From: Liriodendron chinense
Lineage: Eukaryota; Streptophyta; Magnoliopsida; Magnoliales; Magnoliaceae
Direction of reading: 5' to 3'
DNA: 64,000 bases
Assembly (NCBI GenBank): GCA_003013855.2
Contig: ML058589.1
Span: forward strand, 248,001 to 312,000
Shown here: positions 34,475-47,000 of the stretch, piece by piece
How positions within the stretch are numbered: position 1 is the stretch's first letter
How the letters are laid out: the number at the start of each line of letters is the position of its first letter
Notes under the pieces: model-generated
The model's database searches: none
The model's input: the letters and a program-made list of their open reading frames with translations, nothing else
What the model was told of the DNA's origin: nothing
Program-made: the position numbers and the translations under genes

Positions 34475-34479
34475 GATTG
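34475..34479. repeat. Target-site duplication GATTG (left) of the solo LTR
   Basis: GATTG recurs at 37927-37931 directly after the LTR. Merging restores the ALIDWVP reading frame of antisense gene 2. Confidence 0.92.
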
Positions 34480-36152
34480 TGTCACGCCCTGAAATTCGCG
34501 ACTCGAGTATAATAACCCAAAGCCCGAGTTCCAGAGTGTGAATTGAAAATTCGAGCATAGATTCCTTGAGATTCCATTCCACACATCGCATAACTAAAAT
34601 AAATCCCAAATATAAAGTTTCTTTTCCACTAATGTCTCGTTACATTGAATTTTACAAAACTAAAATAAATCGATTACATTCGACGCTCGTGTGATATGTG
34701 ACCCTCTGAGTACTTTGCTCCGTCTATGTCTTTTTTTTCTTCCTGTGAACCTGCAAGAACTGTGGTGATTTTGGTGAGCTAAAAGCCCAGTGAGATCATT
34801 TCCATCACAGGTAATATTCCAGTTAATAAGAGATAGGAGATGAATCATCAACGGATAGAATTGTAGAAAATATATAAGGATAAGGTCATGATTGATACAC
34901 TTTATGATTTATTGTAAATGTCACATAATGATCATGATGTCATGTATGTTATGATAGGTGCGAGAGCAATAAACGTCTAGGAACTCGTTGCCACTGAACA
35001 TTAGGAACCTGTCGCAAATCAACCATGCTCACCTAACCGGTACAACGAGGCGGCAAATCAACCATGCACGCCAGTGGGCAAATCAACCATGCACCACTGA
35101 TCCAACCGAGCAAATCAACCATACTCAACAAGTGAAACGACCAGAACTCGCTGCCACTGAACATTAGGAACCTGTCGCAAATCAACCATGCTCACCTAAC
35201 CGGTACAGCGAGGCGGCAAATCAACCATGCACGCCAGGAGTCAAATCAACCATGCTCCTGTTCTGTCGTGGTGTATAAATGTATGCTCATGTATGTGTTT
35301 ATGGAAGCATTCATCAAGCATGCAATGCATATCAAAATCCAAGCCCAATCACGCCATGTATGTTATCTTCGTTTAAATAATTCATTATCTAAATATTTGT
35401 CATAAATTAAGAAAGTTGAGAAAGATGTACATTGTTTAAGGTTTGTCTCAACACCTAAGTTATGTTTACCTAGGCCTTTACCTTGACCATTCGGGAAGAC
35501 AATCTCTAGAGAAACGCATTCAACCTATGTAAAACCTCTACATAGGGTTATGTGGAGAGTTAGAGGTAAATATACTTATAAGGGCAATGGATCTGAACGT
35601 GGGACTTAAGAATACGAACCAATGGTAAAACCTTTACTTAGGATGAGGATTTGAAAGTAAATTAAAATAGAAAAACTTAAACACTAAATCGAAGAACAAC
35701 TAAAAGGAATAGTCTAGGAAAATTAACAGGAAATCCCATATGAAGAATCACTCACCGTATGATGAAGTATAGACTCCACACATGCCCAAACTCGAATATG
35801 AGTTGGCTCAGCGAGTCGCTCAGCAAGTCGACTTGGATTGGAATCGAGAAGAACTTTCTTCTGCCTTCCTCTTTTTTTTTTTCTCCTTCTCTGTCTGGGA
35901 TGCTGCCCCAGCAACAGCAGCAATGGCAACGGTATGGAAACCTCTCCCTCTCACCCGTTACCTCTCTCTTCTCTCTCTCTCTCTCATACACATTTTCTCT
36001 CTCCCTCTCTCTCTCTTTCTTTCTTTCTTTCTTCTTCCTTCTTCTTCTTTCTCTCTCTTTCTTTCTTTCTTCTTTCTCTTAACCTGGACCGCTGCCCCAG
36101 CATCACAGCAGCAGCAGTACAAGCGTCAACAACAGCAGTAGCACGTGCTGCT

Positions 36153-36195
<43 letters not shown>

Positions 36196-37926
36196 TCTCG
36201 TTTCTCTTTCTCTCTCTCTCGTTCTTCTCTTCTTTTCTTTCTCTTTCTTCTTTCTTCTTCTTTTCCTTCTATCTTGCTGCCCCAGCATGGGCAGCAACCG
36301 CAGAAACAACAGCAAGCGCAGCAACGGCCGCAAGTGCTGCCTCACACACTCTCTCTCTCTCTACCCTCACACTTTCTCTCTAACAGCTCTCTTTCTCTCT
36401 GACAGTTCTCTCTCTGGCGTTCTCTTGGAGGGAAAGAGAGACCTATCATGGCCTATATATCCACTCAAGGACGGATGGACGGTCGGCGTATTGCAGACGG
36501 ATTCTCGGATGTATTTCCGAGTAGAAGAAGGAAACTGAATAGTTTCGGGACTCCTGTGTATATGAGGCTCGTTGGGAAGCTAGGTGGGGTCCACACGAAG
36601 ATTTGGAAGAGGTCTGGCCCATCCATGCATAACAGATATGTAGATCTAGGCGTTTCTTGAATCTTAGGGTCGGTTTTGGAAGGCTGTGGTGGACCGTACA
36701 ATCGTCCGGATACAAGGAGGTCACCTACCCCCTACGTCCGTACAAGTTACGCACCAGATGGACGGATTGGATCAACCGACGGGTCCACTTTGATGGACGG
36801 TGCGGGCCACAATCGGCGACAGCGTTACCGCTGTCGCTGAAGCAGCGTCCGAAGACGCGTTCCGTCCGCAACGCGTGAGGAACGCGGTCAACGCGCGTTG
36901 ACCGCGTGGCCGGTCCCCTGAACCGTACACGTGGGTCCCACTTTGATGTATATGAAAAATCCACTCCAATCATCAGGTAGGCCACATAATTTTAGGGTAT
37001 GACACCAAAAATGAAACAGTTCCGAAGTTAGATGGCCCACTTATGGCCCGATTTCTGATTAGGGCGTTTGCAGGATGATCGGAGGGTTGAAATTCGACGT
37101 GTATGGTTAGATCGTGCCGTAAAACTAATATGTAGAGTTTTGCGTGGAAATGATTCCCAGAAATCATAAAACTTGCAATTGGTCCTATAACTTGAGTTGA
37201 TTAATGGTACTTTCCTAGTACTTGTGAATTTATAAGTTTTGCGAAGTCTACCACTTCCATACTATCCTGGGGTTCATGTTGAGCGATTATAATGAAGGAG
37301 CCATACCATAATCTCTCACGGATTAATTAATTTATTTATTTTAAATTTATTTAATTTCTTAATTGAATAACTAATTTATAATTTAGGTTATTCTAAAATC
37401 CTAAGGGGTTACAAACATACTCAAGTAGCTTTCACTGGTCTAAGTATACACCTTGTGGTGGACACAATGTACGGGTCTTATTTATGGCAGACATGTGTGC
37501 AGGATAATGTACGGCGGTTTCCATTAATCGCGTAATTCGAAATCAGAGTGGACGGTTAAATCTTCTATTCTAGTAACGACAAATTACCCTAATGGTCGAT
37601 CTATCGACTTAACTAAGTACTACGTTTTTCCAGAGACCTGACGAGTTGTCTGAACACGTATAAACTGTATACATGTGTGTATGCGTGTGAACAATACAGC
37701 TTAGAATTTAATTTCTCACATGTGAACACGCACTCGTGTACTTACTCGTGCGCCCAAATTTTTGGGGTATTACATTCTACCACCCTTACACAGAATTTCG
37801 TCCTCGAAATTCAAGAAAGCCCACTAAGCTAAAAGACGAATACTACAGTATGTATATGCCCTACAAGTCATGGGTTTCTATGCTCACAAATGTATGTAAT
37901 AACTCATATGACTTCGGGTTCTTACA
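34480..37926 (-). mobile_element. Solo LTR (3447 bp) of the palindrome's retrotransposon family
   Basis: Plus-strand ends are TGTCACGCCC and GGGTTCTTACA, the same as the right arm of the palindromic element, and it is near-identical to that arm throughout. A single LTR flanked by a 5-bp duplication is the normal product of LTR-LTR recombination. It fixes the true LTR boundaries independently of the palindrome. Confidence 0.93.
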
Positions 37927-39336
37927 GATTGGGTCCCTTCGTTGAACTTGTTCGCGTTCAACGATATGGAGATGGTACCCTCTTTGGAGGAGCTTGCACG
38001 CTTGACAGGCCTACCTTGGGATTATACTTAGTATTTCTCGCCGAAGACATCGCCGAAGACTGCCACACCGCAGAACTGGTTCGGGATCCCCTATCTTGTT
38101 TGGCCTGCAGCTACCGGCTAGGATGCTGTAGTGTTCTCCTTGGACTTGCTGTATGATCTTTTTTTGGGTCCTCGGAGTGTGGCCGGATCTGTTCTTGCTC
38201 GGAACGCACTGATGTTCTGCTTGATAGCTGAGGTGCTATTCTCGGGATGGCGCAGGTCCTAGACTCCTTTGCTTTTTGAGGTGATGAGCCGAGCTATCCG
38301 ACGGCAGGGGATCATTTCTCTCATCTTGGCCGAGCTGTTTAATGGGCTGACTGATTGTGCCCTGGGCCGCACTCGTGTCCTTCGCGGCTGCTGTGCATTT
38401 CTTCAGGTATCTTTTCTGTACCTTTCCTTTCTTGCTTTTTAGGAATTGCTTTGCTCTTGCTGAGCTTCTTTTCCTTCTTATGATCAGGTTTGGCTATGGG
38501 AGCGTCTTTCGCTGACTGGTCCTGTACCATTTCCTGATACCGGTCGCCTTGACCTTATGCGACATATTATGGAGTTTCTTCCGCATACAGCTAGGATGAG
38601 CGTGCCTTTGTATCGCAGGATGTTCGCTGAGCTTCGTGACTGGAATGTTCGTTGGGAGTCATCTTGGCTTTCACTTCCTCCAGTGCTTTGCTATGCACAC
38701 CGCCTTCCTCTGATGTTGGTAGGCTTTCGATCTTACTTTTCCTACCACCCTACCCGGTTCCAGCTGCAGTTTGGGTACGAGCAGGATGTTCCTCTTTTTG
38801 CTTTTATGGGTATCGGGCGCCCAGCGCTTCCATCTAGGATCTCTGACTTTAGGACTCGGGTTGATGGATCTTGGGCGAGTTATCTGACTGCTGATCTGCT
38901 TGGTTTTGAGTTGCGGGCCTTTCCGATGGCGACCGCCCCATATCAGTACTGGGTTGCTGAGCAGTCTTTGTATCGACGTATCCCTTGCTGGCACCAGACT
39001 ACTGATGAGGATGAGCAGGATATCCTTGGAGATGCCGGCTCTTCATCTGGCTCATATGAACCCTTTGAGGAGCGCTTGTTCATTGATCCTGGTTTCCTGT
39101 TAGCCACTCATGGCTATTTGCTGTCTGAGATCTCTGCACTTCGGTATCATTGTGACATGATGTCGAGGAGATTGGCTGCCGATCAGAGGTTATCTGATGA
39201 GGAGGCCATGATCCATACCCTTGAGCGCGATGAGGTGCATTACCTGCGTATGGAGGTGAGTAGGTTGAGAGCGAGGCTATTTCATTATGAGTCAGAGGAC
39301 TTACCTGATATGGCCGAGGAGGAGGGTAGGGATTGA

Positions 39337-40439
39337 TCGTATTGGCCACCTGCACATTCCTTTTTGCATAGTATATGGTTGATGATGATGCATTTTTTTT
39401 TTATTTTTTGAAAGAGATGACATGACATATGTAAAACAAATATGATGCGTTTAATTGAAAAGAGAAAACTGTTTGAAAATCTATTGTGCCATGAGTTGTC
39501 TTGTGAGTGTGTGTCTAGATTTTGTGTCGGGATATAGGAATCAGAACTGGGGCTCGGCCAATGCTTTGTCCGATGTCTCGAGATTAACTTGCGTGATCCT
39601 TTGGTTCCCTAGAGGTGTAGGCAACGGAAACTATTGCTTCTTGAGATTGTCAGAATTTGTAGAGCTCTTCGTTCCTGACTGCACTTCTTCTTGTTCTTGA
39701 ACTGTGATTGCTTGAATCGATCTGGACTGTCTGATTTCTTGGTACCTGCACTTTTTATTTTTTTCTTTTTTCATTTGAGCCATTTTTGCCTGCAGCGCTC
39801 CTTTCGAATTTTCACTACAGCCGGCCTTTTCCCGTCATTTTTGCCCGTGGCTCCTTTTCGGGTTTTCACCACGTCCCGGGTGTTTGATCTTGCCTGCCCC
39901 TTAGCAGCTATGCTATTTTTACCCTCAGTGCCCTTTCGGGTTTTCACCAAGTCCGCTGTATGCCCACTGTTTTTACTCGGAGCGCCCTTTCGGGTTTTCA
40001 CTCCGCCCTCTTTGTTTAGGCACACATTTTCTTTTTTCTTTTTTATTTTTATTTTTTATTTTTTTCTAGATCTTTGGATAACTGCGGCAGCTAGAGATCG
40101 GGAATCCGTCGTTGCCGGCCGATGGCAGTCTTTCAGCCCTTATCCTAGGTTACGATGATAGAGTTGCCGGTCCTTGCTACCAACCTTTCTGAGATGGGTG
40201 GATGGATGACTGTATTTCTTCTTGGGCTGATTTTTCTTGGGTGCCTTGCTTTGGCTTCCCTTTTCTCTTTTCTTCTTTTTTTTTCTTTTTTTCTCTTTTT
40301 TGTATATTTTTTTTCTTTTTCTTTTGAATCCCCTTATTTGAAACACTTGTTGGTGGACGGAAATGATTTCTCAAAGGTCTTAGATTTGACCTCTTGACTT
40401 CAGCTCTATTAAAGTAACTCTTGATAAGGTCAGAATGAC
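39337..40439. repeat. Non-coding stretch between antisense gene 2 and pol
   Basis: No supported gene. T-rich with four copies of a roughly 55-60 bp unit containing CTTTCGGGTTTTCAC (about 39795-40010). It is where the converging transcripts of pol (minus) and antisense gene 2 (plus) would terminate. Confidence 0.6.
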
Positions 40440-43400
40440 TTACCCGTGAAAGATCTTCACCTTGTCGATGTTGATTGGCTCAAGAAGATCCACCCCTCTC
40501 ATGCTGGTGAGTCTAAGGGCGCCTCCGGGAAGTACTTCTCTAATGATCAGCGGCCCATCCCACAAGGGTTTGAACTTTCCTCTAGGATCCGAAAGGTGCG
40601 ACGGTAGAATCTTCTTCATGACCATGTCGCCTACCTTGAAACTTCTTTTTCAGACTCTCTTGTTATAAGCCCGAGCGATCCTTTTCTGATAACACTGAGA
40701 GTGACTTAGCGCACGCATGCGCTTTTCATCTGCTAGCTGCAACTGATCGAATCTGACCCGTTGCCATTCTCCTTCTTCAATTTCACTTTCTAGTAATACC
40801 CATAGTGATGGTATTTCCACCTTGACTGGCAGAACTGCTTCCATTCCATAAGTAAGCTCGAAAGGAGTAACGCCTGTAGCAGACCGTACAGAAGTTCGAT
40901 AAACCCAAAGTGCATATGGGAGCATATCTGACCAATCTCGATAGGTCACGACCATTTTCTCGAGTATCCTGAAGATTGTCTTGTTTACGGCTTCTACCCC
41001 ACCATTCATCTGGGGACAGTAGGGGCTTGATCGATGACGTTGGATCTTGAATTTGCTGAGGAAGTCATCCATCTTCTTGTTGACGAACGGGATCCCATTA
41101 TCTGTGATGATAACATTGGGGATTCCATACCGGCATATGATGTTGTTCTTCATGAATTTGATCACCTGAGATGTTGCGATCGTGGTGTAGGAGGCTGCCT
41201 CTACCCACTTGGTGAAGTAGTCGATTGCCACAAGTATGTACTCATGGCCGTTTGATGCTTTGGGACTAATCTTGCCGATGATGTCGAGTCCCCACATGGA
41301 GAAGGGCCAGGGGGTGGTCAGGTTGTATAATTCTGATGAGGGGGCATGGATTTGATTTGCATGCTCCTGACATTTGAGGCATTTTCTGACGTGCTGGCAA
41401 CAGTCTGTCTCCATGGTGAGCCAATAATAGCCGAGTCGTAGAATCTTCTTTGCCATCATATGCCCGTTCATGTGTGGGCCACATATTCCTTCGTGTATTT
41501 CTTTCATGATCTTTGCAGCTTCTGTTTCATCAACGCATCGAAGGAGGATGTGATTATAGGATCGCTTGTAAAGAATTTCGCCACTGATGGTGAACTGGCC
41601 GGCCAAACGCTGGATGGTTCGGCGATCTGTTGCTGTTGCTGACTCCGAATACTCCTGGGTTTCGAGATATTGTTTGATGTCGGCATACCAGGGTTTGTCA
41701 GGGACAGCTTCGGCTTCTTCTATTTGCAGGCAGAAAGCAGGTTCATCTTGAATTTCGACTGTGAGCTCCCATTCTGAAGCTCCTTTTGGTCTCTCGAGCA
41801 TTGATGCAAGTGTGGCGAGAGCATCTGCAAACTGGTTCTTGGCTCTGGGCATGTATGAGAAGGTGCCTTCTTTGAATTCTTCGATCATATTTTCAAGATA
41901 CACATGATATGGTATCAACTTCTCGTCCTTGATTTTTCATTCACCATTGGTCTGATTGATGATAAGTTGTGAGTCTCCAAATACCCGTAGCTTCTTGACG
42001 CCCAAGATCATGGCTTCCCTTAAGCCGGCGATGCATGCTTCGTACTCTGCCATGTTGTTGGTGCACTCGAATGCTATGCGCCTTGAGATAGGAATAGGGA
42101 CATCATCTGGAGAGTAGAGGATTGCTCCAATACCACTCCCTTTAGAATTTTCTACGCCGTCGAAGAATAACGTCTACTCATCTTTTTTCTTCTTTTCTTC
42201 CCCTTCAATAAGCAAGAGATCTTTATCAGGGAGGAATGTCTTGAGCGGTTGATAATCCAGGAGGGAGTGGGCGGCGAGATGATCGATGAGGGCCTGCCCC
42301 TTGATTGCCTTCTGAGTGACATAGGTGATGTCGAACTCAGACAGGAGTAGCTGCCATTTAGCTATCCTTCCAGTGAGTGCCGGTTTCTCGAACAGGTACT
42401 TGAGCGGATCCATGTGAGCGAGGAGGAGAATAGGGAATGCAATCATGTATTGACTGAGTCGCTGAGTTGCCCAGACTAGGGCGATGCAAGTCTTCTCGAT
42501 CGGGGAATACCTGGTCTCGTAGTCGGTGAACTTTCGGCTCAAATAGTATATTGCTTGTTCCTTCTTCCCGGTCTCGTCGTGCTGGCCGAGGAAACAGCCG
42601 ATGGCTTCTGCTACTACTGAGATGTATAACAACAGTGGACGTCCAGGAGTGGGCGGCACTAGGACTGGAGGATTCATGAGATATCTCTTGATACAGTCGA
42701 AGGCGACTTTGCAATCATCATTCCATTCTTTTGGAACGTTCTTCCGAAGGAGCTTGAAAATGGGCTCACAAATAGGTGTGAGCTATGCGATGAAGCGACT
42801 GATGTATTGAATTCTGCCGAGGAAGCCACGAATTTCTTTCTCTGTTCTATGAGGGGGCATCTTAATGATTGCTCTGGCTTTGGTCTCGTCGACCCTGATG
42901 CCATCCTCGCTCACCATAAAGCCGAGGAGCTTACCTCCCATTGCACCGAAGACACATTTCTGAGGGTTGAGGCGGAGCTTGTACTTTTCTAATCTATTGA
43001 ATAACTTCTTCAGATCTTCAAAGTGTCCTTCAATTGTGCGAGATTTAACGATCATATCGTCCACATATACTTCAAGCTCTTGGTTCATCATGTCGTCGAA
43101 TAGTGCTGTCATTGCTCGCTGATATGTTGCTCCTGCGTTCTTCAGACCGAACGGCATTACCCTGTAACAGAAGGTTCCCCAGGGAGTGATAAACGACGTC
43201 TTTTCGCGATCTTCGACGGCCATCTTGATTTGATTGTAACCTGAGAAACCGTCCATGAATGAGAAGACCTTGTACTTAGCAATGTTGTCGACCAAAGTGT
43301 CGATATGCGGCAAAGGGAAGTCGTCTTTAGGACTGGCCTTGTTGAGATCTCAGAAGTCGATGCACATTCGAACCTTGCCATCCTTCTTCGGTACTGGTAC

Positions 43401-44045
43401 GATGTTGGCGAGCCATTCAGGGTAGTGGGAGACTACCAAGAATCCCGCATTGTACTGTTTGATGACTTCATCTCGGACTTTCAGAGCCCATTCTGGCTTC
43501 ATTCTTCGAAGTTTCTGTTTCACTGGCTTGATATCTGCCTTGGTTGGCAGATGGTGTACAACAAGCTCTTCATCGAGCCCCGGCATGTCTTCATATGAGA
43601 ACGCGAAGTTGGACAATCTTGGAGCTAGGAACTCTATCATTTTCTGTTTCATCTCAGGTGACAACGATTTTCCAATGCGTACTTCCCTAGGGATCTCAGG
43701 TGTCCCCAAGTTTACTATCTCAAAATCATCGGCTACAACATTGGCTTTAGATTTGAACCTTTTGAGGAGATCCTTTAGTTCGGGAGCCGGATCATCATCT
43801 TCCTCATCTCGATCTTCATCTAGACCCATGAGCTCGAAGTCTAATTCGATGTCAAAGTCATATGATTCGACTTCAAACTCATGTGACTCTTTAGACGAAC
43901 TTGGCACACTATTGAATGCAGGAAAAGAAATGTTTTTTGGTTTTTGAGATTTTTCTGAAATGGAAATGCTTGATGTTTTTGGCTTTTGAAAGTTTTTTAT
44001 TTTTTTGGATTTTTGAAATTCATGGGACTTTGAACAAGTGGGCAT
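40440..44045 (-). pseudogene. Tat pol: reverse transcriptase, two RNase H domains, integrase (five nonsense codons)
   Basis: Replicates and integrates the element. On the minus strand: an acidic N-terminal linker; RT (VPKKDGKVRMCIDF, FMDGFSGYNQIKMA, the YVDDMIVKS catalytic motif near 43075); a gypsy-type RNase H with poorly kept motifs (YISVVAEAIGCFLG, about 42620); an archaeal-type RNase H with D, E and D kept (FFDG, AEYEA, GDSQ; about 42170-41950); integrase with zinc-binding H-H-C-C (HMNGHMMAKK...CLKCQEH) and core D-D-E (GLDIIG, ITDNG, GGVEAVNK). One frame runs the whole length but holds stops at 43350, 42783, 42174, 41941 and 40650. Each is one transition from the expected R, Q, W, W and R. 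The frame overlaps gag-protease in -1 phase. Confidence 0.88.
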
Positions 44046-47000
44046 TGCAGACCATGATTGATCCAGCTTGTTCCAAAGTTCCGATCGCTGCTTAAACAGG
44101 CATTTTTTTTTAAGCCAGAGCCCTCAGATGGCTCTTTGGCTGATTCAAAAGTTAGGGGAACGGATGACCATTCAGGACCCCACACTTCCTCCCCTGAAGA
44201 GGTGGGGGTTGATGATTCGGGCGAAGAATCACAGTCTGGCCCAATGACCATGACTTCTCGCTGGTCGGGTTCGAGATCTGAGTCGTACTCAGTCCCTCCC
44301 GGATCACTTACCTCGCATTGCAGTTCGTCTGGTTCCATAGTGAGACACATGTTTGGAATCTGGACATCGGACCAATCTAGGGCTGGCCATTTCCCTTTCT
44401 TGGTCCAATGGATGGGCTGCTTCTGCCCCTGGCTGATGATTGATGGTGTTGATTCTGCAGAGATGGGTGGGTCGTGCCCTATGCTGATTGATGTTGAGAT
44501 GGGCAAGTTGTACTCCTGACTGGTGGGTAGGTTGTGCCCCTGGTTGATTGATGCCGAGATGAGCAAGTCGTGCCCCTGACTGGCTGGAATTGAAGCGGGC
44601 AGGTTGTGCCCCTGGTTAGGAGCAGGTGCCAGAGTAAACGGGTCCTGAAGCTGCTGTATTTGACTTCCTTCTTCATCTTCATCATTTCCTTCTTCTTCTG
44701 GAGGCTTAGACGGTTCGAGAATCTGATCCCATCGAATGGGGGGCCACGTGGCCCCAACTAGGCTCATCGGGAGGCCTTTATGTAGTGCAGTCTGTTGATT
44801 CCCTCCTGGATCTTTGCAAGGTTCTCCTGGCTTGATGAATTGGATGGGTGAGCACCAAAATTTCTTCCTTCTTTTGTCCATGAAAATTGCCCTGTATCCG
44901 AGTCCCCATTTGCGTTGGTTATATATCAGCGGTACCTTTCTAGACTTGAAATGATTCTTCATTCGGTATTTGAGGCTCAGACGTTCTGCCGGTGAAAAGA
45001 CACGGTCCACCCTTATTGGTTCTGGATTGGCGATAGACTTCATAGTCTCGAATTCGAAACTGTGAAACGGGATGTCTTCTTCAGAGTGCTGGATATTGAT
45101 GACCGGGATGTCTGGTTCAGTGGCAGCAGCATTGGAAGGAATGATGAGCTCTTTCTCTGCATGGATAGAGATTACTTGATTTCTATAGACGTATTTCACT
45201 CGTTGATGCAGGGTTAACGGCACAGCTCCAACCTTGTGCAGCCAAGGTCGTCCGAGTATCATGTTGAAAGAGGCTGATATATCCAGAATTTGGAATGTGA
45301 TAGTAGAGATTTCCGGACCTATCTGTACCTCTATGTTGACCTTCCCTTCCACTGATCGGTGGGTGTTGTCGAATGCTCTGACACATATGGTGCTGGGTCG
45401 GAATGAAGAAGGACTCATTCCCAGACGTTCTGCAGTCTTAAGTGGGCAAACGTTTAAGCTTGAGCCATTATCGATAAGGACCAGTGGGACGCAGAGGTCT
45501 TTGTATCGTAAGGCTATGTTGAGGGATCGCCCATGATCGCGTCCTTCTGGTGGTAACTCATTATCGGTGAAGGTGATGGCGCGTGGAGCCAGGAGCTGTC
45601 CAATCATCAATGCTATCATCTCTGGTGCCGTATCGGAGGAGACGTGAGCATCGTTCAAGGTTTTGGCAAACATTTCTCGGTGTATGCGAGATGTGCAGAG
45701 TAGCTCCCATACTGAGATTTGAGCAGGGATTGACTTGAGCTGAGTCGCCACATAGTATGCGGCTTCATTTTTGTTGCCGAGGCCTGAGAAAGCGCCTTTG
45801 GGATCTCCTTTGTTTTGATTATCTCTTTGGATGCAACGCCCATTGAGATTCATATTCCCTACTTCCGCACATTCTGGATAGTGCCGTGGGACCTCTTTAT
45901 AATTTTCCTCACCTTTGCCTTCTAGGACCACCGGTTCTTGCAACGGTGCTGGTGTGGGTACCAGATCTTCCTCGTACAGAGCTTTTGCCTTGAGGACTAC
46001 ATTGTTACCCATGCTGAAGGAGTAATATCGAGGCTTATCTTCATAGATCACATAAGGTTGCGGTCCTGGCTTGACCGTTCCTGGAGCAGGAGGCTCCCAT
46101 GGAATGAATACTGGTCCTCTAGATATGGCAGGAGGTTTCTCTGTTCGTCCCAGCTGCCGTAGTGTGATTGACACGCCTCCGAGATTTGCCCCTTGCAATA
46201 TGACTGGCTCAACTGGAGGAGCTCCTTCCAAGACAATGGGCGCTTGCTGTTGATGAGGATAATCCCTCCATTGCGGATTGGATTGTTCTTGAACTGGAGT
46301 GGCCCCTTGCAAGATGACAGGTTTGTATACGGGCTTGATGTATAACTGTGCTCCTTCCAGGACGACTGGTTCCCAACATGAAGGGCCGTAAGATGCCCCT
46401 TGAACAACTGGCACATCATATGGAAGTGTTCCTTCGAGTACTACTGGCTCGGAGACTGAAGGAGGAAAGGGACTTACCCATTGCATGATCGGAGGAGGAT
46501 TTGTTGGCCCATAAGTGTAGGCATGAATGGACTGGATAGGGGAGAAGAAGCGATCGAGGTGCTCTCCTTCTTCTATGCTGTTGACGGTGGGGCCTCGAGA
46601 CGAACTGGGGTCCGTCTGATGTTGAGGCAGAGGATTCTGAAGAATGTTGGTGGGAGCTGCTGAAGGAGTCGCAGGGACCGAGATGACGATCTTGCGGTCA
46701 TCAATCAGATCTTGTATGGCGTTCTTCAAAGTAAAGCATCGATCAGTAGTATGGCCACGTCCTTGATGGTAGGCGCAATACTCATTTTCTCGGTAGTTCG
46801 GAGGCAGATGATGAGGAGGAGGCCTAGGTGTCATCAGAGTGAGTAACTGCTTTTGTACCAGCATAGTCATGACTTGACTAAGTGGTTGAGTAAGTGGAGT
46901 GAACTTCCTGAGCTCCCTGTAATTCTGCCTATTCTGGTATGAGTATTGACCGTTCCCTCTGAACTGCTGCTGTTGTCGAGGTGGTTGTGGCTGTGATTGA

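Larger units (their letters stand above)
33821..39336 (+). pseudogene. Antisense gene 2: PMD/DUF7745-like mobile-element protein, interrupted by a solo LTR
   Basis: Exons 33821-34479 plus 37932-38406 (one exon split by the LTR) and 38488-39336, with a GT-AG intron 38407-38487. The frame across the merged GATTG site reads ALIDWVPSLNLFAFNDMEMV, then PSLEELARLTGLPWDY; later LMFCLIAEVLF, IISLILAELFNGL, and VWLWERLSLTGPVPFP. This pattern of a short conserved entry motif followed by a helical core ending in xLWLWERL resembles the transposon-associated plant mobile domain/DUF7745 group; assignment is tentative. The C-terminal part has a coiled-coil-like region (about 39110-39300) and an acidic end. 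Three in-frame TAG codons occur (near 38028, 38119 and 38260). It lies in the same direction as gene 1. Confidence 0.6.

Noticed and set aside
43450..43947. Plus-strand ORF of 165 residues opposite Tat pol
   Set aside because: Shadow of the conserved RT linker on the minus strand; serine-rich with no domain.
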